Assembly (NCBI GenBank): GCA_022841375.1
Contig: JALHRQ010000001.1
Span: 186,001 to 250,000 of the forward strand
Reading direction: 5' to 3'
DNA length: 64,000 nt
Source of the DNA: Burkholderiales bacterium
Lineage (GTDB): Bacteria > Pseudomonadota > Gammaproteobacteria > Burkholderiales > SG8-41
Numbering within the stretch: the first letter of the stretch is position 1; every line of letters begins with the position of its first letter. The notes beneath the pieces are model-generated. The model did no database searches and was not told where the DNA came from. It worked only from the letters and a program-made list of their open reading frames with translations. This document shows positions 18,593 through 29,193 of the stretch, in pieces. A program made the position numbers and the translations under genes.

Positions 18593-18696
18593 TACATAAC
18601 AAGTCAGCCGGCACAGTGATCGGTCAATTATTCAGCGGCATCAATAATTTACCGGTAATCCGGCGCAACAAAATTTACAGCTAAGAGGTAATGAAC

Positions 18697-20637
<1,941 letters not shown>

Positions 20638-20648
20638 CTGCGTGTGGA

Positions 20649-20713
20649 GTAAGGCGTGAGGGGTGAGGAGAAAAATCTCTTCACCCCCTTTGCTTTTCTG
20701 CGTCTTACGCCTC
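20649..20713. repeat. inverted-repeat structure in the dnaK-dnaJ intergenic gap
   Basis: The 101-bp gap contains GGGGTGAGGAGA and TCTCTTCACCCC (20660-20687), an 11-of-12 bp stem with an AAAA loop. It is flanked by outer, imperfectly complementary segments GTAAGGCGTGAG and CTTACGCCTC. No U-run directly follows the stem on the plus strand. It may be an RNA-stabilising or attenuating structure between the two genes, or a dispersed palindromic repeat. Confidence 0.6.
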
Positions 20714-20738
20714 CCGCCTAACGCTTCACGAAAAGCAA

Positions 20739-21872
20739 ATGGCAAAAAAAGACTATTACGAAGTGCTCGGTGTGAACCGTGACGTCTCCGAAGACGAGCT
20801 GAAAAAAGCTTACCGCAAGCTCGCGATGAAGTGGCATCCGGACCGCAACCCGGACAACCCCAAGGCGGAAGAGCATTTCAAGGAAGCCAAGGAAGCCTAC
20901 GAGATACTGACCGACGCGCAGAAACGCGCGGCCTATGACCAGTTCGGCCACGCCGGCGTCGACCCCTCGTCGGGCGCCGGTGCAGGCGCCGGGTTCGGCG
21001 GTTTTGGCGACGCCTTCGGCGACATTTTTGGCGACATCTTTGGTGGCGCCGGCGGTGGCGGCGGCGGTCGCGGCCGTTCCACGGTCTACCGTGGCGCCGA
21101 TCTGCGCTACAACCTGGAGATATCGCTGGAAGACGCCGCGCGCGGCACCGAAACGCGCATCCGCATTCCGGCGATGGAAGAATGCGAGACCTGCAAAGGC
21201 ACCGGCGCCAAAGCCGGCACGCAACCGACCTCCTGCACCACCTGCGGCGGACACGGCCAGGTGCGCATGCAGCAGGGATTTTTCTCGATCCAGCAGACCT
21301 GCCCGCGCTGTCATGGCACCGGCAAGATGGTGGCCAACCCCTGCAGCCCCTGCTCCGGCAGTGGCCGCGTCAAGAAACAAAAAACACTGGCAGTAAAAAT
21401 TCCGGCGGGCGTCGACGAAGGCGACCGCATCCGCCTGTCGGGCGAAGGCGAAACCGGTGTCAACGGCGGCCCCTCCGGCGACCTGTATGTGGTCATCCAG
21501 ATCAAGCAGCACAGCGTGTTCACCCGCGATCACAACGACCTGCATTGCGAAATGCCGATCAGCTTTACCACCGCGGCACTGGGCGGCGAAATCGAAATCC
21601 CCACGCTCGACGGCTACGCCAAAATCAAGATCCCTGCGGAAACCCAGAGCGGCAAGGTGTTCCGGCTGCGCGGCAAGGGCATCAAGGGCGTGCGTTCAAC
21701 AACACACGGCGACCTGATGTGCCATGTCGTCGTCGAAACCCCGGTCAGCCTGACCTCGCGCCAGAAAGAACTGCTGCAGGAATTCGAAACCATCAGCAAC
21801 AAGGATTCCGCGCGGCATAATCCCCGCGCAAAATCCTGGATGGATCGGGTCAAGGAGTTTTTTGCCGAGTAA
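20739..21872 (+). CDS. dnaJ: molecular chaperone DnaJ (Hsp40)
   Basis: DnaJ is the co-chaperone that stimulates DnaK ATPase and delivers clients. The 377 residues start with the J domain ([21 protein letters not shown]), including the HPD motif in [10 protein letters not shown] Gly/Phe-rich linker follows (about 75-115). The zinc-finger domain has four CxxCxGxG-type repeats ([42 protein letters not shown]). The C-terminal client-binding domains end at FFAE. It follows dnaK by 101 bp and is closed by a strong terminator. Confidence 0.98.
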   Translation: MAKKDYYEVLGVNRDVSEDELKKAYRKLAMKWHPDRNPDNPKAEEHFKEAKEAYEILTDAQKRAAYDQFGHAGVDPSSGAGAGAGFGGFGDAFGDIFGDIFGGAGGGGGGRGRSTVYRGADLRYNLEISLEDAARGTETRIRIPAMEECETCKGTGAKAGTQPTSCTTCGGHGQVRMQQGFFSIQQTCPRCHGTGKMVANPCSPCSGSGRVKKQKTLAVKIPAGVDEGDRIRLSGEGETGVNGGPSGDLYVVIQIKQHSVFTRDHNDLHCEMPISFTTAALGGEIEIPTLDGYAKIKIPAETQSGKVFRLRGKGIKGVRSTTHGDLMCHVVVETPVSLTSRQKELLQEFETISNKDSARHNPRAKSWMDRVKEFFAE

Positions 21873-21888
21873 CACTGCGCATCATCCA

Positions 21889-21921
21889 TAAAAAAGCCGG
21901 CGCATGCGCCGGCTTTTTTTC
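21889..21921. terminator. rho-independent terminator after dnaJ
   Basis: AGCCGGCGC and GCGCCGGCT form a perfect 9-bp G+C-rich stem around AT (21895-21914). T7 follows on the plus strand and an A-run precedes the stem. It therefore works in both directions between dnaJ and the convergent Bug gene. Confidence 0.9.
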
Positions 21922-21932
21922 GCGCGGCCGGT

Positions 21933-22892
21933 TTACTGCTGCTGCAATTTCCCGTCCTGCACGACCTTGGTATATTTGGTGATTTCCGACTTGATGTAAA
22001 TGCCGAACTCGGCGGCGCTGCCACCCAGCGGATCGGCACCCAGCGCGGCGAGGCGCTGCTGCACGTCAGGCAGTTTCAGCGCCTTGTTGATGTCGGTATT
22101 GAGCCGGTTGATTGCAGCCGCCGGCGTTCCCGTCGGCACCACCGCACCATACCAGTTGATCATGTCATAGCCGGCCACACCCGACTCGGCAACGGTGGGC
22201 ACATCGGGCAGTGCCGGGTTGCGCTTCGCACTGGTCACCGCAATGGCGCGCATTTTGCCGGACTTGATGTGCGGCACCGCCACCGGCGCGGTATTAAAGC
22301 CCAGTTGCACTTCACCGGAAATCAGCGCCAGCGCCGACGGCGCGCCGCCCTTGTACGAGACATGGGTCATGCCGGTTTTGGTCATCGCTTTGAACATTTC
22401 GGCAGCGATATGCTCCGGACTGCCTTCGCCCGACGATGCGTAGTTGATCGGCTTGTTTTTAGCCAGCGCGATCACATCGGCGATACTCCTAGGCGCCGAT
22501 GACGGCGGCACCACCACAAACATCGGCACCGACGATACATTGATCAACGGGGAGAAATCGCGCACCAGGTCGTAGCCGAGTTTTTTATACAGCGGCTTGC
22601 TGATTGCATGCGACACCGAAATAAACAGCACCGTATAACCGTCCGGTGTCGCCTTTGATGCAATTTCCGCGGCAAGGTTGGCATTGGCTCCCGGCCGGTT
22701 GTCGACGATGAGCTGCTGGCCCAGGCTGTCGGTCAACTTGGCACCGACAACACGGGCCATGATGTCGGTGCCGCCGCCCGGCGCATAACCCACCAGAAAG
22801 CGGATGGATTTGACCGGATAAGCCTGTGCAGCGACCTGGCCGGCACTCAGAACGACAGCCAGCGCGGAGAACGCTAAGACAGCACGTTTCAT
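21933..22892 (-). CDS. tripartite tricarboxylate transporter (Bug/TctC family) periplasmic substrate-binding protein
   Basis: This is a periplasmic receptor of 319 residues. The signal peptide is MKRAVLAFSALAVVLSAGQVAAQA. The mature part starts YPVKSIRFLVGYAPGGGTDI and contains VDNRPGANANLAAEIASKA. It also has YASSGEGSPEHIAAEMF and QLGFNTAPVAVPHIKSG, all typical of Bug proteins. It is the last gene of a leftward run behind a dehydrogenase-like and an enolase-superfamily gene, so it may bind a sugar acid or hydroxyacid used by them. That link is inference. It is a paralogue of the Bug protein at 15775-16749, though clearly diverged. Confidence 0.9.
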   Translation of the reverse strand: MKRAVLAFSALAVVLSAGQVAAQAYPVKSIRFLVGYAPGGGTDIMARVVGAKLTDSLGQQLIVDNRPGANANLAAEIASKATPDGYTVLFISVSHAISKPLYKKLGYDLVRDFSPLINVSSVPMFVVVPPSSAPRSIADVIALAKNKPINYASSGEGSPEHIAAEMFKAMTKTGMTHVSYKGGAPSALALISGEVQLGFNTAPVAVPHIKSGKMRAIAVTSAKRNPALPDVPTVAESGVAGYDMINWYGAVVPTGTPAAAINRLNTDINKALKLPDVQQRLAALGADPLGGSAAEFGIYIKSEITKYTKVVQDGKLQQQ

Positions 22893-22927
22893 GACCCCCT
22901 CCCGTTATGGAGTTTTGGAAGTTCAGG

Positions 22928-24007
22928 CTACGCGGCCCGGACCTTGTTGCTGCGCAAATGTTTGACCACGGCCTCGGCAAAACTGCGGGTGTTGCCGCCA
23001 CCGCCGAGGTCGCCGGTGCGCGCCGCGCCATCAGCCAGTGCCACATCGACCGCGACCTGGATCGCCTGATACGCCTGCTGGAACGCCGGCTTGTTGTGAC
23101 GGATACCCAACCATTCGAGCAGCATACCTGCGGAAAGGATCATGCCACTGGGATTTGCGATGCCTTTCCCCGCAATATCCGGCGCCGAGCCGTGGCCGGC
23201 GTTGGCAATGGCGTGGTTGTCGCCGGCGTTGATCGCCGCAGCAAGACCCAATCCGCCCGACAGCGCCACCGCCAGATTCGACAGAATGTCGCCAAACATA
23301 TTGGAAATCAGGATCACGTCGTGACGCTCCGGCCGGGTGTAAATATCGGCGGCCATGGCGTCGATGTCCATTTCGCGCAGCGTGATGTCGGAGTGTGCTT
23401 TCGCCAGCTCGTAAGCGGGCGCCATGAACAGGCCGTCAGTCATCTGCAGCACATGGCGCTTGCCGACCACGGTGACGCGTTTGCTGCGACGCGCGGCGTA
23501 TTCAAAAGCCACCTTTGCAATACGTTCAGATCCCTGACGGGTAATCTTGCGCACCGACAGCGCCACGTCTTCAGTCGGCATGAATTCGCCGTTGCCCATG
23601 AACATCGTGCGGTCGGAATAAAAACCTTCGGTGTTTTCGCGGACGATCAGCACATCCAGCCCGCGCCGCGCATCCGGCATGCCGGCACGGCTGCGCGCCG
23701 GACGCAGATTGGCGTACAGATCAAGGCGCTTGCGAATGGTGCCCGGAATGTTGACACCGCCCTGCGTCAGCGGCGGGTAATCAGTCATGCCGCAGGGACC
23801 GACAATGACGCCGTCGGCATCCATGGCGGCTTGCAACGCCGCGTCAGTCAGCGTCGTGCCGTGTTTGCGATGACTGGCCATGCCGACCTCGATGTCGGTA
23901 AACCGCAGGCCCAGCGAAAACTCGGCGTCAGCCGCCTTCACCACCGCCATCGCCGCAGCGATGATTTCCGGGCCGATGTCATCACCGGCCATGACCACGA
24001 TATTCAT
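22928..24007 (-). CDS. isocitrate/isopropylmalate dehydrogenase family protein
   Basis: This is an NAD(P)-dependent beta-hydroxyacid oxidative decarboxylase of 359 residues. I chose the ATG at 24007 (MNIVVMAGDDIGPEII) because the track's upstream extension is not family-like. The substrate and Mg2+ motifs are VRENTEGFYS, the catalytic Lys segment VVGKRHVLQMTDGLF and the Asp segment ISNMFGDILSNLA. The NAD-binding [16 protein letters not shown] is near residue 270. It is not LeuB, which is present at 46802. The substrate could be isocitrate, tartrate or another malate derivative. Its place between an enolase-superfamily gene and a Bug gene suggests a catabolic role. Confidence 0.85.
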   Translation of the reverse strand: MNIVVMAGDDIGPEIIAAAMAVVKAADAEFSLGLRFTDIEVGMASHRKHGTTLTDAALQAAMDADGVIVGPCGMTDYPPLTQGGVNIPGTIRKRLDLYANLRPARSRAGMPDARRGLDVLIVRENTEGFYSDRTMFMGNGEFMPTEDVALSVRKITRQGSERIAKVAFEYAARRSKRVTVVGKRHVLQMTDGLFMAPAYELAKAHSDITLREMDIDAMAADIYTRPERHDVILISNMFGDILSNLAVALSGGLGLAAAINAGDNHAIANAGHGSAPDIAGKGIANPSGMILSAGMLLEWLGIRHNKPAFQQAYQAIQVAVDVALADGAARTGDLGGGGNTRSFAEAVVKHLRSNKVRAA

Positions 24008-24062
24008 GTGTAATCCCGTTTCTTGCTGGCGCAAACTATAACAGTGCGGCTCAGGCCGCGTC

Positions 24063-25214
24063 TCAGGCCGCGTATTTCCTGACGGTTTTCCAGTCGATTT
24101 CAAAACCGAAGCCCGGCAGATCGTTCAGATGCACCATGCCGTCCTTGACCTGCGCGCGTTCGGTGAACAATTCGAACCACAGCGGGTCGCGGTCGGCGTT
24201 GCCATGCGACTCCACGCCGAAGCCCAGCCGCGGGAAGGCCGAGATCAAATGGGCATGCACCTCCGGCACCAGATGCGGCGCAATGCGCACGCCATGTTGT
24301 TCAGCCAGATAACTGACGCGCAGCGATTCGGTGAATCCGGCAAAGCGCGTCGAGTCGAATTGCATGAAACCCAGCGCGCCGCTGGTGATGAAATCACGCG
24401 CGGTGAAACGTGTCATTTCGCGTTCGCCATGGGCCAGCGGAATCACCGTATTTTTGGCCAGCACCACAAAATCGGCAGGCTGCAAATACCAATGCAGCGG
24501 TTCTTCCAGCCAGTAGATGTCGTACGGCTCTACGGCATGCGCGAAACGGATACAGTCCTCGAGGTCGTAGGCCGCATTCATGTCGAGCATCAGATGCACG
24601 TCATTGCCGATCGCCGCACGCGTCAGGCGGATGCGCTCCACTTCCTTTTCGATGCTCAGACCCGCGGTTTTAAGCTTCACTGCCTTGTAGCCGCGCTTGA
24701 CGAAAGCCGCGAGTTCATCGGCACAAACATGCAGCGGCGCATCGAGTTCGTAATAACCGCCGGTGGCATAGGAGAACAAAGGTTTGCCGTCGCCGCCCAG
24801 CAACTTCCACACCGGCACGCCCAGCGCCTTGCCCTTGATGTCCCACAGTGCGCTGTCGATGCCGCCGATCGCCGCCATGATCTGCGGCCGGTCACCGCGC
24901 GACAGCGGCTGCGGCAGGCCGTCGCGCCCGCCCATGCCGGTCGCCCGCGGCGAGGTCAGTGAAAACAGTTTTTCCCACACCGCGATTTGCGCGGTGGCGT
25001 CCATGCCGCGCACCACTTCGCCTAGCAGCTCGACGTATTTGCAGATGTCCTTCAGCGGCGAACCGTGGATCTGGCCGATACCCGTCAGGCCATCATCCGT
25101 TTTGACTTCCACCAGCACCACACTCGAACTGTGCAACTCTTCATGCGCGGTCCACAGCGTGTGTTTGAGTTTGGCGGAAACAGCATGGGCTTTGACGGAA
25201 GCAATGCGGGTCAT
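24063..25214 (-). CDS. mandelate racemase/muconate lactonizing enzyme family (enolase superfamily) protein
   Basis: This is an enolase-superfamily enzyme of 383 residues. The ATG at 25214 is preceded by AAGGA with a seven-base spacer, whereas the track's start is a TTG two codons upstream. The N-terminal capping domain runs to about residue 125. The barrel has the catalytic KxK in KAVKLKTAG, metal ligands in LMLDMNAAYD, YWLEEPL and PLAHGERE, and a His in VRIAPHLVPE. This set resembles the mandelate racemase subgroup (Lys and His acid/base), so an acid-sugar dehydratase or racemase is likely. The exact substrate is not deducible. It is 36 bp from the transporter gene upstream. Confidence 0.85.
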   Translation of the reverse strand: MTRIASVKAHAVSAKLKHTLWTAHEELHSSSVVLVEVKTDDGLTGIGQIHGSPLKDICKYVELLGEVVRGMDATAQIAVWEKLFSLTSPRATGMGGRDGLPQPLSRGDRPQIMAAIGGIDSALWDIKGKALGVPVWKLLGGDGKPLFSYATGGYYELDAPLHVCADELAAFVKRGYKAVKLKTAGLSIEKEVERIRLTRAAIGNDVHLMLDMNAAYDLEDCIRFAHAVEPYDIYWLEEPLHWYLQPADFVVLAKNTVIPLAHGEREMTRFTARDFITSGALGFMQFDSTRFAGFTESLRVSYLAEQHGVRIAPHLVPEVHAHLISAFPRLGFGVESHGNADRDPLWFELFTERAQVKDGMVHLNDLPGFGFEIDWKTVRKYAA

Positions 25215-25250
25215 TAACAAATCCTTAAATTATCGTTTAAAAACAAATAC

Positions 25251-26504
25251 CTATAAAACAACGCCGACGGCGGCGGCAGTCACCAGCGTGGCCAGTGTGC
25301 CCGACACGATCGAACGCATGCCCAGAGACACGATGTCATCGCGCCGCTCCGGCACCATCGCCGTCAGCCCGCCAAGCATGATGCCGAGACTGCCGAAATT
25401 GGCAAAGCCGCACAACGCGTAAGTCATGATCACCCGGCTGCGCGGCGTCAGTGTTTCCGGCGGCAACTGCGCCAGTTGCAGATAGGCGACGAATTCATTG
25501 AGTACGGTCTTCACGCCCATCAGCGCGCCGGCCGCCTGTGCCTCGGCCCACGGCACCCCCGCCAGCCAGGTCAGCGGCGCCATTACAAAACCCAGCGCCC
25601 GCTCCAGCGACAGTGGCGCGCCGTCCAGCGCCGGCAACAAGGCCAGTCCCAGATTGACCAGCGTCACCAGTGCCACCAGCACAATCAGCAACGCCACAAT
25701 ATTCAGCAGTAATTGCAGGCCATCGACAGTGCCGCGGGTCACCGCATCCATTGCGCTGCGCGCCGGCGACGGCACATCCAATCGCGCCGGCGTCGGGCCG
25801 CCCTGCGGCGGCACCATCAAGGCGGCAACCACAATCGCCGCCGGCGCCGAAATAATCGACGCCGCCAGAATGTGGCCGATGGCATCAGGCACTGCGGGCC
25901 CGAGAATGCTGGCATACAGCACCATCACCGTCCCCGCGACGCCGGCCATGCCGCAGGTCATCACGATGAACAGTTCACCGCGCGACAACCGCGCCAGATA
26001 GGGCCGCACCACCAGCGGCGCCTCGACCATGCCGATAAAAATGTTCGCCGCCGTCGACAGCCCCACCGCGCCGCCGATACCCAGTGTCTTTTCCAGGACT
26101 GCAGACAACACGCGCACCAGCCACGGCAATACCCGCCAGTAAAACAACAGCGCCGACAGCGCACTGACCACCAGCACCAGCGGCAACGCGCGTAGCGCGA
26201 GAATGAAAGTCGATGTTGCGGGTCTGGTTTCGAACGGCAGCGGCGCACCGCCGAGATAACCGAACACCAGACTGGTGCCAGCCTGTGTCGCCCGCTCCAG
26301 CGCGAGCAACAGGTCATTCAGCGCCAGGAAAAACTGCTGCACCGGCGGCACCTTCAGCAACATCGCCGCCAGCAGTAGCGTCAGCGCGACGCCGGGCAGC
26401 ACAATGCGCCAGGGCACCGCGCGGCGGTTTTCGCTGAACGTCCAGGCGATGGCGAGCAACGCGACCAGGCCGAGGGCACTTTGCAGCGCTGGACTCATCA
26501 CCAT
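25251..26504 (-). CDS. concentrative nucleoside transporter (CNT/NupC family)
   Basis: This is an inner-membrane cation-coupled nucleoside symporter of 417 residues. The N-terminal CNT segment spans about 8-80. The gate and core domains include LSTAANIFIGMVEAPLVVRPYL (near residue 155) and MTCGMAGVAGTVMVLYASIL. The C-terminal part has LMGVKTVLNEFVAYLQL and YALCGFANFGSLGIMLGGL, the diagnostic CNT motifs. The start overlaps the cysS stop by one base (TGATG). It is unclear whether it serves the neighbouring sugar-acid genes or is simply carried with cysS. Confidence 0.9.
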   Translation of the reverse strand: MVMSPALQSALGLVALLAIAWTFSENRRAVPWRIVLPGVALTLLLAAMLLKVPPVQQFFLALNDLLLALERATQAGTSLVFGYLGGAPLPFETRPATSTFILALRALPLVLVVSALSALLFYWRVLPWLVRVLSAVLEKTLGIGGAVGLSTAANIFIGMVEAPLVVRPYLARLSRGELFIVMTCGMAGVAGTVMVLYASILGPAVPDAIGHILAASIISAPAAIVVAALMVPPQGGPTPARLDVPSPARSAMDAVTRGTVDGLQLLLNIVALLIVLVALVTLVNLGLALLPALDGAPLSLERALGFVMAPLTWLAGVPWAEAQAAGALMGVKTVLNEFVAYLQLAQLPPETLTPRSRVIMTYALCGFANFGSLGIMLGGLTAMVPERRDDIVSLGMRSIVSGTLATLVTAAAVGVVL

Positions 26505-27877
26505 CAGCTACGCCGCCAGGTCGTCCCCTTGGCGCTATCCTCCAGCACCACCCCCGCCTCAAGCAGCACTTTGCGAATGTGATCGGCTTCGGCAAAATTC
26601 TTCGCCTTTTTCGCAGCAGCGCGTACAGCGATTTCAGCTTCAATCCGCTCCGGCGTCCATTCACCTTCCTTAGCAGGCCCGCCCTGCAGGAACGCATCGG
26701 GTTCCCGCTGCAGCAAGCCCAGCATCGCAGCCAGCGACTTCAGCAAGGTCGCTGTCGCGACGGACTTCGTGCGATTGAGTTCATTGGCCAAGTCGAACAA
26801 CACTGCCATTGCTTCCGGCGTATTGAAGTCGTCGTCCATTGCCTCGCGGAACGCCACCGCATACGGATCAGTCCAGTCCACCGCACCGGCAACCGCCGGC
26901 ACGCCTTTCAGCGCGGTGTACAAGCGGCTCAGCCCCTGGCGGGCGTCATCGAGATGGGCATCGGAATAATTCAGCGGACTGCGGTACTGGGCGCGAATGA
27001 TGAAAAAGCGCACCACTTCCGCGTCATACTTGGCGAGAATCTCGCGCACGCTGAAAAAATTGCCCAGCGATTTGGACATCTTCTCGTTGTCGACGCGGAC
27101 AAAACCGTTGTGCATCCAGTAATTGACAAAGGTGCAGCCATGCGCGCCCTCAGACTGGGCAATTTCGTTTTCATGGTGCGGGAATTGCAGATCCTGACCG
27201 CCGCCGTGGATATCGAATTGTTTGCCGAGCAGTGCGCCCGACATTACCGAACATTCAATGTGCCAGCCCGGCCGTCCTGCGCCCCACGGCGACTCCCACG
27301 CCGGTTCACCCGGCTTGGCGCGTTTCCACAGGACGAAGTCCAGCGGATCCTGCTTGGCCACATCGACTGCGACACGCTCGCCGGCGCGCAGGTCTTCGAG
27401 CGACTTGCCCGATAGCTTGCCGTAGCCGTCGAACTTGCGCACCGCGTAGTTCACATCGCCGTCACTCGCCTGATAGGCATAACCGCGCTTGTGCAGCACA
27501 CTGATCATGTCGAGCATACCCTGCACATATTCGGTGGCCCGCGGCTCGGCATCGGGTTTTTGCACGCCCAGCGCGGCGGCGTCCTCGTCCATCGCATGGA
27601 TGAAGCGTTCGGTCAGCGCCGCCATCGGCTCATGGTTCTCCTGGGCGCGCTTGATAATCTTGTCATCGATATCGGTAATGTTGCGCACATAAGTCACGTC
27701 ATAGCCCGAAGTGCGCAACCATCGCTGCACCACGTCGAAGATGACCATCACCCGGGCGTGCCCGAGGTGGCAATAGTCATACACTGTCATACCGCAGACG
27801 TACATGCGGACCTTGCCGGGCTCGATGGGTTTGAATTCCTGCTTGTCCCGGGCAAGGGTGTTGTAGATTTTGAGCAT
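26504..27877 (-). CDS. cysS: cysteinyl-tRNA synthetase
   Basis: CysS charges tRNA-Cys. I chose the ATG at 27877 ([15 protein letters not shown], 457 residues) because the 48 upstream codons in the track are not family-like. The class I HIGH motif appears as HLGHARVMV after the zinc ligand in [15 protein letters not shown]. The KMSKS motif appears as [13 protein letters not shown] near residue 268. The other zinc-site residues lie in [10 protein letters not shown] and [12 protein letters not shown]. It is divergent from the TPR gene with 230 bp between them. Confidence 0.97.
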   Translation of the reverse strand: MLKIYNTLARDKQEFKPIEPGKVRMYVCGMTVYDYCHLGHARVMVIFDVVQRWLRTSGYDVTYVRNITDIDDKIIKRAQENHEPMAALTERFIHAMDEDAAALGVQKPDAEPRATEYVQGMLDMISVLHKRGYAYQASDGDVNYAVRKFDGYGKLSGKSLEDLRAGERVAVDVAKQDPLDFVLWKRAKPGEPAWESPWGAGRPGWHIECSVMSGALLGKQFDIHGGGQDLQFPHHENEIAQSEGAHGCTFVNYWMHNGFVRVDNEKMSKSLGNFFSVREILAKYDAEVVRFFIIRAQYRSPLNYSDAHLDDARQGLSRLYTALKGVPAVAGAVDWTDPYAVAFREAMDDDFNTPEAMAVLFDLANELNRTKSVATATLLKSLAAMLGLLQREPDAFLQGGPAKEGEWTPERIEAEIAVRAAAKKAKNFAEADHIRKVLLEAGVVLEDSAKGTTWRRS

Positions 27878-28036
27878 TTTGTGCTTGGCGCGCCCCCATG
27901 CGGGGCACTGTTTAAGCGTTCTGCCTGGCCCCTTTTGCGCATCTGCAACGCGGTTCGAGAGCCCCCTCTGCAAGAGAAGGTTGAATTGGCGGTTGTTCTT
28001 GGTAAAATCCAGAAAATTCAAGGACTAAAGCCGTTG

Positions 28037-28058
28037 CTTAGCTGTTACTTAGCTGTTA
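28037..28058 (+). repeat. tandem 11-bp repeat (CTTAGCTGTTA x2)
   Basis: Two perfect adjacent copies of CTTAGCTGTTA, plus a partial third (CTT), lie in the cysS/TPR divergent intergenic region. They end about 50 bp before the TPR start codon. This may be a slippage product or a tandem protein-binding site. Nothing else supports either reading. Confidence 0.75.
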
Positions 28059-28107
28059 CTTCTAATATGAACCTTATACCCACAACGACTGTCGGAATAA
28101 TAACACG

Positions 28108-29193
28108 ATGACCCAAAAACTGGCCGCGGCGCGGCTCGCTGCAATCGCCATCTGCCTGTTGCTCGCAACCCCGGTATTCGCCCAAGGCGACGAACTGCAG
28201 GAAGCCCAGCAGTTGCTTAAACAAGGCCAGGTGGATCGCGCCTTGGAGCGTGTTGATCAATATCTGAAAACCAAACCCAAAGATGCGCGCGGCCGCTTCC
28301 TGCGCGGCATCCTGCTCACCGAGCAGAACAAGCCGCAGGAAGCGATCAAGGTATTCACCGAACTGACGCAGGACTACCCCGAGCTGCCGGAGCCGTATAA
28401 CAACCTAGCCGTGCTGCATGCCTCGCAGGGCCAGTACGACAAGGCGCGCGCATCGCTGGAAATGGCAATCCGCACCCATCCCAGTTACGCCACCGCGCAT
28501 GAAAACCTCGGTGACATCTACGCCAAGATGGCCAGCCAGGCCTATGACAAGGCGTTGCAACTGGACAAGGGCAATCAGGGCGCACAGACCAAGCTCAACC
28601 TGATCAAGGATCTGTTCTCGAACAATCAGCGTCCGCCGAAAGTCGCGGTAGCACGCGCGGAACCTGCAACCAAGCCTGCAACTGCACAAACGCCGGCGCC
28701 TGCGCCCGCCGCTGCACCCGCTAAACCGGCGACGCCGGCAGTCGTGGCGCCAGCCGTAGCGGTCGCCGCCAAAGAACCGGCCAAAGCGGATCCGGTAAAA
28801 CCGGCCGTCAAAGAGCCGGCCAAAGAACCCGCAAAAGGCGTCCCGGCGAGCGAAGAAGACGTTGTGCTCAAGTCGGTGGAGCGCTGGGCCCTGGCCTGGT
28901 CGAACAACGATGTCGATGGTTATCTCGCGCGTTATGCCCCCAACTTCAAGACGCCGGATGGCGAATCACGCAAAGCCTGGGAGACGGAACGTCGCGCGCG
29001 CGTCGCCAAGCCGCGCAAAATCGAGGTCAAGGTTGAGGCACCGAAAGTGACGTTCAAGGATGCAAACACGGCGAGTGTCAGCTTCCGCCAGCATTACCGC
29101 TCGAACAGCTTCAAGGCCTCGGCCGGCAAGACGCTGATCCTGATCAAGTCGGGTAGCCAATGGCTGATCCAGCAGGAACTGGTCGGCGGATGA
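28108..29193 (+). CDS. exported TPR-repeat protein with C-terminal NTF2/SnoaL-like domain
   Basis: This is a periplasmic protein of 361 residues. Its Sec signal peptide ends in ATPVFAQ (about residue 26). Three to four TPR units follow (residues 28-165), for example DARGRFLRGILLTEQNK, PYNNLAVLHASQGQYDKA and AHENLGDIYAKMASQAYDKA. A Pro/Ala/Lys-rich linker spans about 175-250. The C-terminus (about 252-361, ERWALAWSNNDVDGYLARY to SGSQWLIQQEL) looks like an NTF2-like domain. The same kind of domain ends the neighbouring L,D-transpeptidase, whose ATG overlaps this stop (ATGA). The two proteins probably act together in the cell wall. Confidence 0.82.
   Translation: MTQKLAAARLAAIAICLLLATPVFAQGDELQEAQQLLKQGQVDRALERVDQYLKTKPKDARGRFLRGILLTEQNKPQEAIKVFTELTQDYPELPEPYNNLAVLHASQGQYDKARASLEMAIRTHPSYATAHENLGDIYAKMASQAYDKALQLDKGNQGAQTKLNLIKDLFSNNQRPPKVAVARAEPATKPATAQTPAPAPAAAPAKPATPAVVAPAVAVAAKEPAKADPVKPAVKEPAKEPAKGVPASEEDVVLKSVERWALAWSNNDVDGYLARYAPNFKTPDGESRKAWETERRARVAKPRKIEVKVEAPKVTFKDANTASVSFRQHYRSNSFKASAGKTLILIKSGSQWLIQQELVGG

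Noticed and set aside
18570-18690. CIRCE operator before dnaK
   Set aside because: I searched by eye for TTAGCACTC/GAGTGCTAA-like arms and found only the sigma32-like elements.
27878-28021. 48-codon N-terminal extension of cysS in the ORF track
   Set aside because: The family N-terminus MLKIYNTL starts at 27877. The extension has no similarity and runs through the divergent promoter region.
28037-28058. Start of a CRISPR or longer tandem array
   Set aside because: There are only two 11-bp copies, without spacers or further repeats.
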